DNA from: Verrucomicrobiota bacterium
GTDB lineage: Bacteria > Verrucomicrobiota > Verrucomicrobiia > Chthoniobacterales > Chthoniobacteraceae
Direction: 5' to 3'
Length of the DNA: 58,657 nucleotides
Assembly (NCBI GenBank): GCA_009885995.1
Contig: VFJQ01000171.1
Coordinates: 1-58,657 of the forward strand
Shown here: one piece after another, positions 8,847 through 17,571 of the stretch
How the letters are laid out: each line of letters opens with the position of its first letter
Position numbering within the stretch: position 1 is the first letter of the stretch
Notes under the pieces: generated by a model
Seen by the model: only the letters and a program-made list of their open reading frames with translations
Database searches by the model: none
Told to the model about the DNA's origin: nothing
Translations under genes and position numbers: made by a program

Positions 8847-10456
8847 CGCCATGGCTCAGTGCGCGTGCGCGTGCCGCAGATGTTCACGTTCATCCCGAGC
8901 GCGCGGGCGAAGGCGGCTTTCGCGAGCAGGCACTCGTCGGCGGTTTTGGCGTCGTGAGCATAGGCGACCTGAATGTGATTGGCCTGATGCTTCGTCATGA
9001 GCTGGTCGCGCGACACGCCGTAAGTGACCGCGTGCATGATCGGCCACTGCGGCGTGCTGAGCTGCCAGCGGCGCTCGGTCTCCTCGCGCGGCAACCCGAC
9101 GACACCGGCGCGACCGAGGTCCATGTGCAGCGCTTCGTCCTGCACGTAGATGCGCGACCAGACGATCTCGCCGGGCTTGCTGATCCCGCGCAGCGTCGAG
9201 CCGCCATTCGGGAAATACATCGCGGGTTGGCGGAAGCCTTCCGCGCCTTTCCAGCCGCCGATGAAGTGCGCCGGCGGCGCGGCGCCGCTGATGAGGAAGA
9301 CCCACACGTATTCGCCGCCAAACTCCGCGCCCCAGCGCACGTCGTGCAGCGTCGTCTCCGGCGGCTGGCCAAGCGCGCGATGGATGCGGTTCGTCATCAG
9401 CGCGTCGAGCCCGGCGCACTCGTCCACTTCGTTGAAATGGATCACGGGTTCGCCTTTGAAGAGCACGCGTTTGCCGTCGCGCGAGCGCACGGGCGGGCGA
9501 TCGGTGTTGTTGAGCGTGCCTTCCACGAGGTCGCTCGCGGGCAGCAAGTCCTTGAGCCCTTGCTGATACTGGATGCCGATCGCGTCGCAGCCGAAGTCAT
9601 CCGCGAGGCGCACGGCGGCGACATACATTTTGCACTGCGTGAGGATCTGCCGCTCGGTGAGGTCGCGCTCGTGCTTCGGGCCCGTGTGAAACTTCATCCC
9701 CTTCTTCCGCAGCCACGCGAGGACGGCACGCGCCTCGGCGTCGCTCACCTGCTGCGTCTCGTGGTAGAGCGCGGACTGGCTCAGCCGTTCCTTAAAGACG
9801 CCGCACGCGTGCAAGAGCGCGTCGGGAATGATCGCGTTGAACATGCCCATGCAGCCTTCGTCGAAGATGCCCATGATCGCCTTGTCCTCGCGCAGTTGCG
9901 TGGCGAGTTGCTTGCCGAGCCATGCGGCATTCTTCGGCACCTTGAGCGAATCGAGCGAACGCACGTGGCTGAGGTCATGCGCGACTTTGCCCGTGCGCAG
10001 CCACTGGCGCAGCTTCGTGCGGAAGAAGTCGTCGGTGAAATCTTCGCTCCACAGCGTCGAGTAGCGGACGCCTTGCTTGGTCAGCGAGCCGTTGAGGTTC
10101 AACATCCCGACGAGCCCGGGCCACTGGCCGCTCCAGTTCGCGACCGTGAGGATCGGGCCGCGATGCGTGGTGAGGCCCGCGAGGACGTGATGCGAATATT
10201 GCCAGACAGCCTCGGCGACGATGAGCGGCGCGGCGGGATCAACACCGCGGAAGATTTCGAGCCCTTCGCGCTGGCTGGCGATGAAGCCGTGCTTGAGCTT
10301 CGCGTCGTAGCGGTGCGCGCGCGTGACTTGGAAACCTTCGGCGTCGATCGCAGCGGTCAGCGCTTTCTCCATCGCGGCCTGTGCAGGCCAGCAGACTTGG
10401 TTTGCCGAGAGGCGGAGGTCGCCGCTGGCGACGAGTTGGATGGGGCGCTTAGTCAT
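8843..10456 (-). CDS. L-fucose/L-arabinose isomerase-family protein
   Basis: 537 aa. Conserved-looking segments include LTVANWSGQWPGLVGMLNL, DEGCMGMFNA, CDAIGIQYQQGLKDLLPAS, INxNEVDEC-like residues around HFNEVDECAGLDALM, and a C-terminal VWVFLISGAAPPAHFIGG. They match the overall pattern of fucose-isomerase-like sugar isomerases, which interconvert aldose and ketose using a divalent metal bound by Glu/Asp/His. The ATG at 10456 overlaps the end of the upstream kinase gene by 8 bp and is preferred to the longer start at 10492. Together with ribulokinase it could provide the isomerase step of pentose or deoxyhexose catabolism. The exact sugar is uncertain; canonical AraA is shorter, so this is not simply AraA. 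Confidence 0.75.
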   Translation of the reverse strand: MTKRPIQLVASGDLRLSANQVCWPAQAAMEKALTAAIDAEGFQVTRAHRYDAKLKHGFIASQREGLEIFRGVDPAAPLIVAEAVWQYSHHVLAGLTTHRGPILTVANWSGQWPGLVGMLNLNGSLTKQGVRYSTLWSEDFTDDFFRTKLRQWLRTGKVAHDLSHVRSLDSLKVPKNAAWLGKQLATQLREDKAIMGIFDEGCMGMFNAIIPDALLHACGVFKERLSQSALYHETQQVSDAEARAVLAWLRKKGMKFHTGPKHERDLTERQILTQCKMYVAAVRLADDFGCDAIGIQYQQGLKDLLPASDLVEGTLNNTDRPPVRSRDGKRVLFKGEPVIHFNEVDECAGLDALMTNRIHRALGQPPETTLHDVRWGAEFGGEYVWVFLISGAAPPAHFIGGWKGAEGFRQPAMYFPNGGSTLRGISKPGEIVWSRIYVQDEALHMDLGRAGVVGLPREETERRWQLSTPQWPIMHAVTYGVSRDQLMTKHQANHIQVAYAHDAKTADECLLAKAAFARALGMNVNICGTRTRTEPWR

Positions 10457-12020
10457 GGCGGAGGGTGTCGGTGAGTTTGCGGTAATCGGCATACACGCGC
10501 TCGTAAGCGCGCGACGCAGCCGGACGCGGTTTGACGATTCGCGGTTTCACGCGGACGGCCATCGCGCGGATCGCCGTCGTCGCATCCGGAAATGCACGTG
10601 CGGCAAGTGCGCCGAGGATCGCGGCGCCGAGCGCGGGGCCTTGCTGCGAGGGCGGCACGGCGATGCGTTCGCCGAGCACGTCGGCGCACATCTGGAGAAA
10701 GAGCGGGCTGTGGTGCGGGAGGCCGCCGGTGGCCACGAAGCGCCGCACGGGCACGCCGCCTTCGCGCAGCGTATCGACGATCCAGCGCAGGCCGCACGCG
10801 CTCGCTTCGAGCACGGAGCGGAAGACGTGGACGGGGCCGTGATTCAGCGTCAGACCGGTGAACGCACCGGTGCGGGTGCCGTCCATCAGCGGTGTGCGGC
10901 AGCCGTTGAACCAATCGACGCAGCGCACGCCTTCGGCTCCGGGTGCGAGCACGGCGGCGTGGTCGCTGAGGTCGGTGAAGCTTCGCGCGCCGAGCAGGTG
11001 CCGCGTCCACTCGAAGGCGTCGCCGACCGCGGCCTGGCCGGTCTCGTAGCCGTAGTAGCCGGGCAGGATGCCGTCGCGCACGATGCCGGCGACGCCGGGC
11101 ACAGGCTTGTTCACGGCGGAGTTCAGCATGTGGCAACTGCTCGTGCCCATAACCATCACGAGCGTGTCCGGTTCCGCCGCACCGGCGCCGGGCACACCGG
11201 CGTGGGCGTCGATGATCGCGGCGCTCACCGGTGTGCCGGCGCGCAGACCGAGCTTCTTCGCCATCGCGGCGGTGAGTTCGCCCGCAGCTTGACCGGGCGC
11301 GAGGAATGCGCCGGGCATCTTCTTCGCGACGACGTGCTCGAGCTTCGGATGCAGCGCGCGGAGGAAGTCGGGCGATGGGAAACCGTCCTCGCGGCTCCAC
11401 AAGCCTTTGTAGCCCGCCTGACAGGTCGATCGCGTGAGCCCGCCGGTGAGCTGCCACACGAACCAGTCGCCGGCTTCGAGCCACACCTCGGTCGCATCGA
11501 ACACGCGCGGCGCGCGTTCGAGCGTCTCGAGCAGCTTCGGGAAAAACCACTCGAGCCCGACGATGCCGCCGTAACGCGCGAGCCACGGTTCGGAGCGTTC
11601 GCGGGCGAGGGCGTTGAGGCGTTCAGTTTGCGTCTTCGCGCCGTGATGTTTCCACAGCTTCGGCCACGCGAACTTTTCGCCGCGCCACTTCTCCGTGAGA
11701 CAGAGCGGTGTGCCGTCGGCGAGGGCGGGGAGCATCGTGCAGCTCGTGAAGTCCACGCCGATGCCGAGCACGTCAGTCGCACTGACCTCGGCCCGGCGAA
11801 GGGCGGTGCGCGTGGCAGACGCAGCGGCGTCGAGCCAGTCCTGCGGATGCTGGAGCGCGAAGTCGGGCGGGAGTGACTCGTCCGTGCCGGGGAGCGTGCG
11901 GGTGATCTGCCCGTGCCGGTATTTCGCCACGGCGACGCCGCGCTCCCGCCCGCGCAGATCGACGAGCAGCGCGCGGACGCTCTCGGTGCCGAAGTCGAGG
12001 CCGAGACTGATTCGGTTCAT
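10449..12020 (-). CDS. araB: L-ribulokinase (FGGY carbohydrate kinase)
   Basis: 523 aa, close to the usual size of AraB. The N-terminal phosphate-binding motif is LGLDFGTESVRALLVD; GVDFTSCTMLP followed by ADGTPLCL and LWKHHGAKTQTERLNALA is characteristic of ribulokinase. The C-terminal FGGY ATP-binding part has VMVMGTSSCHML and ATGGLPHHSPLFLQMCADV. The ATG at 12020 starts directly at the kinase fold; the in-frame start at 12059 adds an unlikely basic tail. It phosphorylates L-ribulose, or a related ketose, with ATP. It is the first gene of the minus-strand operon and faces a GntR regulator across a 149-bp intergenic region. No araD epimerase is seen nearby. Confidence 0.87.
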   Translation of the reverse strand: MNRISLGLDFGTESVRALLVDLRGRERGVAVAKYRHGQITRTLPGTDESLPPDFALQHPQDWLDAAASATRTALRRAEVSATDVLGIGVDFTSCTMLPALADGTPLCLTEKWRGEKFAWPKLWKHHGAKTQTERLNALARERSEPWLARYGGIVGLEWFFPKLLETLERAPRVFDATEVWLEAGDWFVWQLTGGLTRSTCQAGYKGLWSREDGFPSPDFLRALHPKLEHVVAKKMPGAFLAPGQAAGELTAAMAKKLGLRAGTPVSAAIIDAHAGVPGAGAAEPDTLVMVMGTSSCHMLNSAVNKPVPGVAGIVRDGILPGYYGYETGQAAVGDAFEWTRHLLGARSFTDLSDHAAVLAPGAEGVRCVDWFNGCRTPLMDGTRTGAFTGLTLNHGPVHVFRSVLEASACGLRWIVDTLREGGVPVRRFVATGGLPHHSPLFLQMCADVLGERIAVPPSQQGPALGAAILGALAARAFPDATTAIRAMAVRVKPRIVKPRPAASRAYERVYADYRKLTDTLRHD

Positions 12021-12104
12021 CGGGTCGGAATTGGTGGCGGCTGGCCTGCGCGAGCGCAAGGGACGGGAGAGGACATGAGGGACGGAAAGGCAGCCGGGAT
12101 ACGC

Positions 12105-12134
12105 GAATATATTTGACGATGCAAGAGCATATTC
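12105..12134. promoter_or_regulatory. Inverted repeat in the araB/gntR intergenic region, candidate operator
   Basis: GAATAT at 12105-12110 and ATATTC at 12129-12134 form a perfect 6-bp inverted repeat with an 18-bp spacer (arm centres 24 bp apart). It lies between the divergent kinase operon and the GntR regulator. This is an unusually AT-rich patch in GC-rich DNA. On the minus strand a weak TTGCAT (12124-12119) and TATCCC (12101-12096) with 17-bp spacing could be an araB promoter overlapping it. Binding by the adjacent regulator is inferred from position only. Confidence 0.35.
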
Positions 12135-12169
12135 TACGGTCGCGGCGTTCGCTTCCAGCCACCAAAGTC

Positions 12170-12877
12170 ATGTCCTCCTCACGCACTCACCGCAGCTACC
12201 GCGAGATCCGCCAGCGCCTCCTCTCGGGCGAGTTTTCGCCGGGCACCCGGCTCGATTTTAAGAAGCTCGCCGGAGAGTTGGGCGTGAGCACCACCCCGGT
12301 GCGCGAGGCGATCGGCCAGCTCGCAAGCGAGGGATTGCTCCAGCTCGTGCCGCGGCTCGGCGCGGTGGTGCCGAGGCTTTCACGCGAGGAAACCGTGGAG
12401 CTCTACGGCGTGCGCGAGGCGATGGAGACTTATGCGGCGGCGAAGGCGGCGGCCACGATCACGGCTGCGCAGCTCGCGGAGTTGCACGGGTTCGTGGAGC
12501 GGATGGAAGTGCTGAGCGCGAAGTTTTCGACCAACCGCAAGCCGGTGCTCGACGGTCAGTCGCTGAGCGACTTCCTCGCGGCGGACCTCGCGTTTCACAT
12601 GACGATCATCGAGGCGGCGGGTAATCACCGGCTCACCAAGCTGGCCGCCGACAGCCACGCCCACGCGCGCATCTTCGCCGCGGAGCGGCTGGCGCACGAC
12701 CAGGGGCTGCTCGACGAGGCGCTGCGGCAGCACCGGGCGATCTACGATGCGCTCGCGCGGCACGATGGCGAGGACGCGCGGCGGCAGGTGGCGCTGCACA
12801 TCGAGCGGAGCCTGGAGCGGACGCTCGGAGCGCATGAGGGACACGCCCCGGTGGAGCGCTGGTGGCGGGCGAACTGA
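12170..12877 (+). CDS. GntR/FadR-family transcriptional regulator (FCD domain)
   Basis: 235 aa from the ATG at 12170. The winged helix-turn-helix is at about residues 5-70 (YREIRQRLLSGEFSPGTRL, LAGELGVSTTPVREAIGQL, LVPRLGAVV). A C-terminal FCD all-helical ligand-binding domain spans about 80-220, with EETVELYGVREAMETYAA, DLAFHMTIIEAAGN and EALRQHRAIYDALARHD. The earlier in-frame ATG at 12119 and TTG at 12113 were not chosen because they lie inside the candidate operator and the first conserved residues begin just after 12170. Members bind small organic acids or sugars and usually repress the divergent catabolic operon, here the araB operon. Confidence 0.9.
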   Translation: MSSSRTHRSYREIRQRLLSGEFSPGTRLDFKKLAGELGVSTTPVREAIGQLASEGLLQLVPRLGAVVPRLSREETVELYGVREAMETYAAAKAAATITAAQLAELHGFVERMEVLSAKFSTNRKPVLDGQSLSDFLAADLAFHMTIIEAAGNHRLTKLAADSHAHARIFAAERLAHDQGLLDEALRQHRAIYDALARHDGEDARRQVALHIERSLERTLGAHEGHAPVERWWRAN

Positions 12878-13192
12878 CCCGCCCCTTCAGGAATAGACCT
12901 TGCGGAAGTTATTCACAGGCGGTAACGGGCGGCCAGCGGCGGGCAGCGCAGCGGGGCTTTTGGGCAACCACAGCGTCAGCGCCTCCCACCTTTCGCCTGC
13001 GAAAGGGAGGCCGCGCACCCCTTACGTGCGCCGCCGCTGACCATGGGCGGAGTTTTTGGCGAACTCTCTGCGCGGCCGCGCTCTGAGTTGCGGTCTGCGC
13101 CTTCTTCGCCAAGCCGTGCATCGCCTGCGACCCACCCGAAGCGTCGCGCGATGCGCTCCGCCATCACGACAACAAACAAAGTAATGCAACTA
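12878..13192 (+). other. Non-coding region with a bulged hairpin, upstream of the RRM gene
   Basis: 315 bp with no convincing gene. It contains a hairpin at 12982-13010: CCTCCC pairs with GGGAGG, then, after a 3-nt bulge, TTTCG pairs with CGAAA around CCTG. No T-tract follows, so it is not an obvious intrinsic terminator; it may be a palindromic intergenic repeat or part of a structured 5' leader. The rest is GC-rich sequence without recognisable motifs. In-frame ATGs upstream of 13193 exist, but the encoded residues do not resemble the protein family. Confidence 0.4.
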
Positions 13193-13759
13193 ATGAGCGA
13201 TAATCAATCGGAGCGCTCGAGCCGCCGCAGCCGCGGGGGCCGAGGACGTTCCAATAGCAATCGCGGAGACCGCGCCGAGACGCGTTCCGCACCGCAGCAG
13301 AAACCAACCCTGTGGCAGAAGATCGTCGGATTCTTCCGACCGAAAGCCAAAGCCGCCGAGCAACGCCCGGCCCGCCAATACCCGGCCTACGAGCCGCGCC
13401 AGCAGTCCACCGAGAGCACGCGGAGCTACGAGCCGCGCGAACAACGCGCCCCGCGTGAACCGCGCGAGCAGCGTGAGTCGCGCAAGCCCGAAGAGGTCGA
13501 AGTGACCTCGGAGAAGCTCTACGTCGGCAACCTGAGCTTCGATGCCACGGAGAGCGACCTGTCCGAGCTCTTCAACGGCGTGGGCCAGGTGCAGAATGCG
13601 GAGATCGTCACCCACAAGGAGACCGAGAAGTCGAAGGGCTTCGGCTTCGTGACGATGACCACGATCGACGAGGCCAAGCGCGCGGTCACCGAGCTCCATG
13701 ACAAGGATTTCATGGGCCGAAAGCTGGTCGTCAGCGGCGCCAAGACGCCGGCGCGCTAA
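13193..13759 (+). CDS. RRM-domain RNA-binding protein
   Basis: 188 aa. The N-terminal half is a disordered, Arg/Ser/Glu/Pro-rich tail (SSRRSRGGRGRSNSNRGDR, repeated PREPREQR motifs). The C-terminal half is a single RNA-recognition motif at about residues 105-185: RNP2 is LYVGNLSF and RNP1 is KGFGFVTM. Bacterial RRM proteins of this kind bind single-stranded RNA and are often cold-induced. I took the ATG at 13193 (MSDNQSE); ATGs at 13184 and 13151 are in frame and cannot be excluded. It appears monocistronic: a strong intrinsic terminator starts 28 bp after the stop. The long basic N-terminal tail is unusual compared with the compact cyanobacterial Rbp proteins. Confidence 0.88.
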   Translation: MSDNQSERSSRRSRGGRGRSNSNRGDRAETRSAPQQKPTLWQKIVGFFRPKAKAAEQRPARQYPAYEPRQQSTESTRSYEPREQRAPREPREQRESRKPEEVEVTSEKLYVGNLSFDATESDLSELFNGVGQVQNAEIVTHKETEKSKGFGFVTMTTIDEAKRAVTELHDKDFMGRKLVVSGAKTPAR

Positions 13760-13786
13760 GCGCGACAGACAAGTCCAAACTTGCCG

Positions 13787-13823
13787 GGAGGCTCGTGAGC
13801 GATCACGAGCCTCCTTTCTTTTT
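13787..13823 (+). terminator. Rho-independent terminator after the RRM gene
   Basis: A perfect 12-bp stem, 13787-13798 pairing with 13803-13814, with the tetraloop GCGA and a following TTTCTTTTT tract at 13815-13823. It ends only 6 bp before the miaA start codon, so it separates miaA from the RRM transcript and occupies the space where an miaA ribosome binding site would normally be. Confidence 0.9.
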
Positions 13824-13829
13824 GTCCGC

Positions 13830-14726
13830 ATGAGTTCGCCTGCGCCCATCACCATCGTCGGACCGACTGGCGTCGGGAAATCCGACGTCGCAGTCGAGGT
13901 GGCGGAGAGGCTCGGCGGCGAGATTGTCGGAGCGGATGCGTTCCAGGTTTATCGCGGGCTCGATCTGCTCACGGCGAAGCCGGACGCGGCAGCGCTCGCG
14001 CGGGTGCCGCATCATCTCATCGGCGAGATGCCGCTGAGCGAGACGTTCGACGTGGCGCGGTATCGCTCGCTCGCGGAGGCGCGCATCGCGGAGATCGCGG
14101 CGCGCGGGCGGGTGGCGGTGATCGTGGGCGGCACGGGGCTCTACGTGCGGGCGCTCACGCATGGGCTGGCGGATTTGCCCGGTGCGGATGCGACGTTGCG
14201 GGCGAAGCTTGAAGACCGTCCGCTCGATGAACTCGTGGCGGAGCTTTCCCAACTCGACCCGGAAGCCGTCGCCCGAATGGACCTGAAGAATCCGCGGCGC
14301 GTGGTCCGTGCGCTAGAGGTTTGTTTGCTGACGGGCAAGCCGTTCTCGGGATTTCGCGAGCAGACTGCGCCGGCGCAGCCGGTGCGCGGCGTATTCCTCA
14401 CGCGCGGGCGGGACGAACTCTGCGCACGGATCGATGCGCGGACGGCGGCGATGTTCGCAGCGGGTGTCGTCGGGGAAGTGCGCGGCGCAGCCGAGGTGAG
14501 CGCGACCGCGGCGCAGGCGATCGGCTTCCGCGAAATCCAGGCGCTGCTTCGCAGGGAGATCGGGGAGGCGGAGTGTGTCGCGCACATCCGGCAGCAGACG
14601 CGGCAGTATGCGAAGCGGCAGATGACGTGGTTTCGCCGCGAGTCGCACTTCACCCCACTCTTGCTCGCCGACGCCGAGCCGGCGGATGTCGTCGCTCAGC
14701 GGGTTATCGACCTGCTTCGGCTCTAA
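13830..14726 (+). CDS. miaA: tRNA dimethylallyltransferase
   Basis: 298 aa. The P-loop GPTGVGKSDV is at the N-terminus, followed by the DAFQVYRGLDLLTAKPD segment that includes the catalytic-region Asp, VPHHLIGE, and VIVGGTGLYVRAL. The conserved C-terminal part has DLKNPRRVVRALEV and QTRQYAKRQMTWFRRE. MiaA transfers a dimethylallyl group to the N6 of A37 in tRNAs reading UNN codons. The ATG at 13830 is chosen because the protein fold starts there; it lies right after a terminator and has no visible Shine-Dalgarno sequence, so translation may be leaderless or the promoter may lie further upstream through the hairpin. The stop overlaps the convergent anti-sigma kinase gene by 3 bp. Confidence 0.93.
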   Translation: MSSPAPITIVGPTGVGKSDVAVEVAERLGGEIVGADAFQVYRGLDLLTAKPDAAALARVPHHLIGEMPLSETFDVARYRSLAEARIAEIAARGRVAVIVGGTGLYVRALTHGLADLPGADATLRAKLEDRPLDELVAELSQLDPEAVARMDLKNPRRVVRALEVCLLTGKPFSGFREQTAPAQPVRGVFLTRGRDELCARIDARTAAMFAAGVVGEVRGAAEVSATAAQAIGFREIQALLRREIGEAECVAHIRQQTRQYAKRQMTWFRRESHFTPLLLADAEPADVVAQRVIDLLRL

Positions 14727-15123
14727 CAACCGTTGAACTTCCGCTCCATCACCAACTCCGTGCCTTCGGAGCAGTGCCGGTAGTCCACGTGAGTGAACGC
14801 GCGGCGGATGAGGTGGATGCCGAGGCCGCCAGGTTGCACGAGCTCGATCGGGCGGCCTTCGAGTTTTTCCTGCGGACATTGCGCGCCGAAATCGCGCAGG
14901 CGAAACACGATGCCGTCCGCCGCACGCTCGCAGGCGAGGACCATGAGCTTGTTCGTGCAGTGCTCGTAGGCGTAGCGGATCACGTTCGTGCAGGCTTCGT
15001 CGAGGCCGAGGATGATGAGGTCCTTTTCCGTGTCGGGGAGATCGATCGTGGCGAGGAACTTCCGCACGAAGTCGCGCACGAGGCAGAGGTTTCCCGGATG
15101 GCTGGCGAATTCGAGTTCGTGAA

Positions 15124-15127
<4 letters not shown>
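14723..15127 (-). CDS. RsbW-like serine/threonine anti-sigma kinase (HATPase_c)
   Basis: 134 aa, the normal size for an RsbW/SpoIIAB-type GHKL ATPase. The N-box is at LGLDEACTNVIRYAY, then a LRDFGAQCP G1-like segment and a C-terminal GGLGIHLIRRAF G2 motif. Members phosphorylate anti-sigma-factor antagonists or bind sigma factors. The start overlaps the stop of the SpoIIE phosphatase gene by ATGA, which is the usual kinase/phosphatase partner-switching arrangement. No STAS antagonist or sigma factor is adjacent, so the output partner must lie elsewhere. Confidence 0.88.
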
Positions 15128-16401
<1,274 letters not shown>

Positions 16402-16650
16402 ACGCTACGCGATCCGATGTTTGGAAGGGCGCAGGCGCGCACCGACGATCATGCGGGCACGATGTCAGCGGCGCCCGACCCACTCAAGGGTGGGGTTTCA
16501 AGAAAAGAGCTTGTTCGCCGCGGGCATCTCGGTCACGCGCGTTGCGCATCAAGAGCGGTCTGTCGCAAGACAGAGCGCGCGAATCGCCCAGACGGCCTCG
16601 CGCTGGTTTCGAGCGGTTCATCGCCAGGCAACCTCACCTATCCCGGAATC

Positions 16651-17571
16651 ATGAAGACTCGCACTGCACTCGCCCGCGCTGCCGCCGCCATCCTCGCCAC
16701 CACCATCGTCGTGCCGATGTTACGCGCGGCACAGATCCAAACCATGTGGACGGGCGGCGCAGGCACCAGTTCATGGACGGCACTGGGGAACTGGAGCGGC
16801 GGCACGGTGCCCACCGCCACGGGCGGCGACACCTTCGTGGTAAAGATCGACCTCGCGCCCGGCACCGCGTCGTCGGTTTCGCTGAGCGCGGCGGCGGGCG
16901 CGATCATCGACGCGCTCCAGATCGATCCCGGCGATCAACTCACGCTCAGCGACGGCACGACGCTCACGCTCGGCCGCGTGGGCGATGTCGCTTTCGTCGG
17001 CAGCATTGCCAACGCGGGCACGCTCATCATCGGCGACGGCACCACCGGCGCGACGCTCTCGATCGCGAGCACGATCACGCTTTCCGGCGCAGGCACCGTG
17101 CAGCTCAATGATGGCGCGCTGATCGATGGCGACGGCGAACTCATCAACCAAAGCGCGATCGACCTCACGAACTCCGGCCTCACGCCGGTGAGCGCGACGA
17201 TCGGGAGCGCGACTCTGAAGCTCACGAACTCCGGCACCATCGGCGTCGAGAGCACCGGCGGCGAAGCGGCAGTGCTCACGCTGCGCAACACGCCGGGCGA
17301 AGCCGGCGCGCTCGCGACGGTGAACACGGCATCATCGAGGCGCGAGCTGGCGGCACGCTCATCATCGAGGGCCTCGACAATCCATTCGGCAATGAGACGA
17401 CCGTGCAGAATACCGGCGGCATCCTGCGCGCGACCGGCATCGGCGCAAAGCTGGTTTTGGCAGGCGAAACGCGCGTTTCCGGCGGCGACATCGTCGGCAC
17501 GGATGGCGGCCTCATCACGATGGTCGATTCGGCAAATCTCGTCGGCGTCACGGTCACGGCCGAGCGGCTGA
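16651..17571 (+). CDS. Secreted beta-strand-repeat protein, 5' part of a gene split by a frameshift
   Basis: The ATG at 16651 opens with a signal peptide (MKTRTALARAAAAILATTIV) and TMWTGGAGTSSWTALGNWSG, the WTGG..GNW motif that begins many autotransporter-associated or pectate-lyase-like beta-helix surface proteins. Thr/Gly/Asn-rich repeat strands follow to about residue 225. The reading then changes character at about 17329 into an Arg/Ser-rich shadow that ends at 17571. The homologous frame continues from 17330 onwards in the next entry. The break looks like loss of one G in the GG at 17328-17329: restoring it turns the sequence into NTGIIEARAGGTLIIEG, which matches NTGTIEAIDGG later in the same protein. 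It is either a sequencing or assembly error or a real disruption. Confidence 0.7.
   Translation: MKTRTALARAAAAILATTIVVPMLRAAQIQTMWTGGAGTSSWTALGNWSGGTVPTATGGDTFVVKIDLAPGTASSVSLSAAAGAIIDALQIDPGDQLTLSDGTTLTLGRVGDVAFVGSIANAGTLIIGDGTTGATLSIASTITLSGAGTVQLNDGALIDGDGELINQSAIDLTNSGLTPVSATIGSATLKLTNSGTIGVESTGGEAAVLTLRNTPGEAGALATVNTASSRRELAARSSSRASTIHSAMRRPCRIPAASCARPASAQSWFWQAKRAFPAATSSARMAASSRWSIRQISSASRSRPSG

Noticed and set aside
12113..12169. Earlier starts (TTG 12113, ATG 12119) for the GntR gene
   Set aside because: They lie in or next to the candidate operator and upstream of the first conserved regulator residues; no Shine-Dalgarno sequence was seen for any of them.
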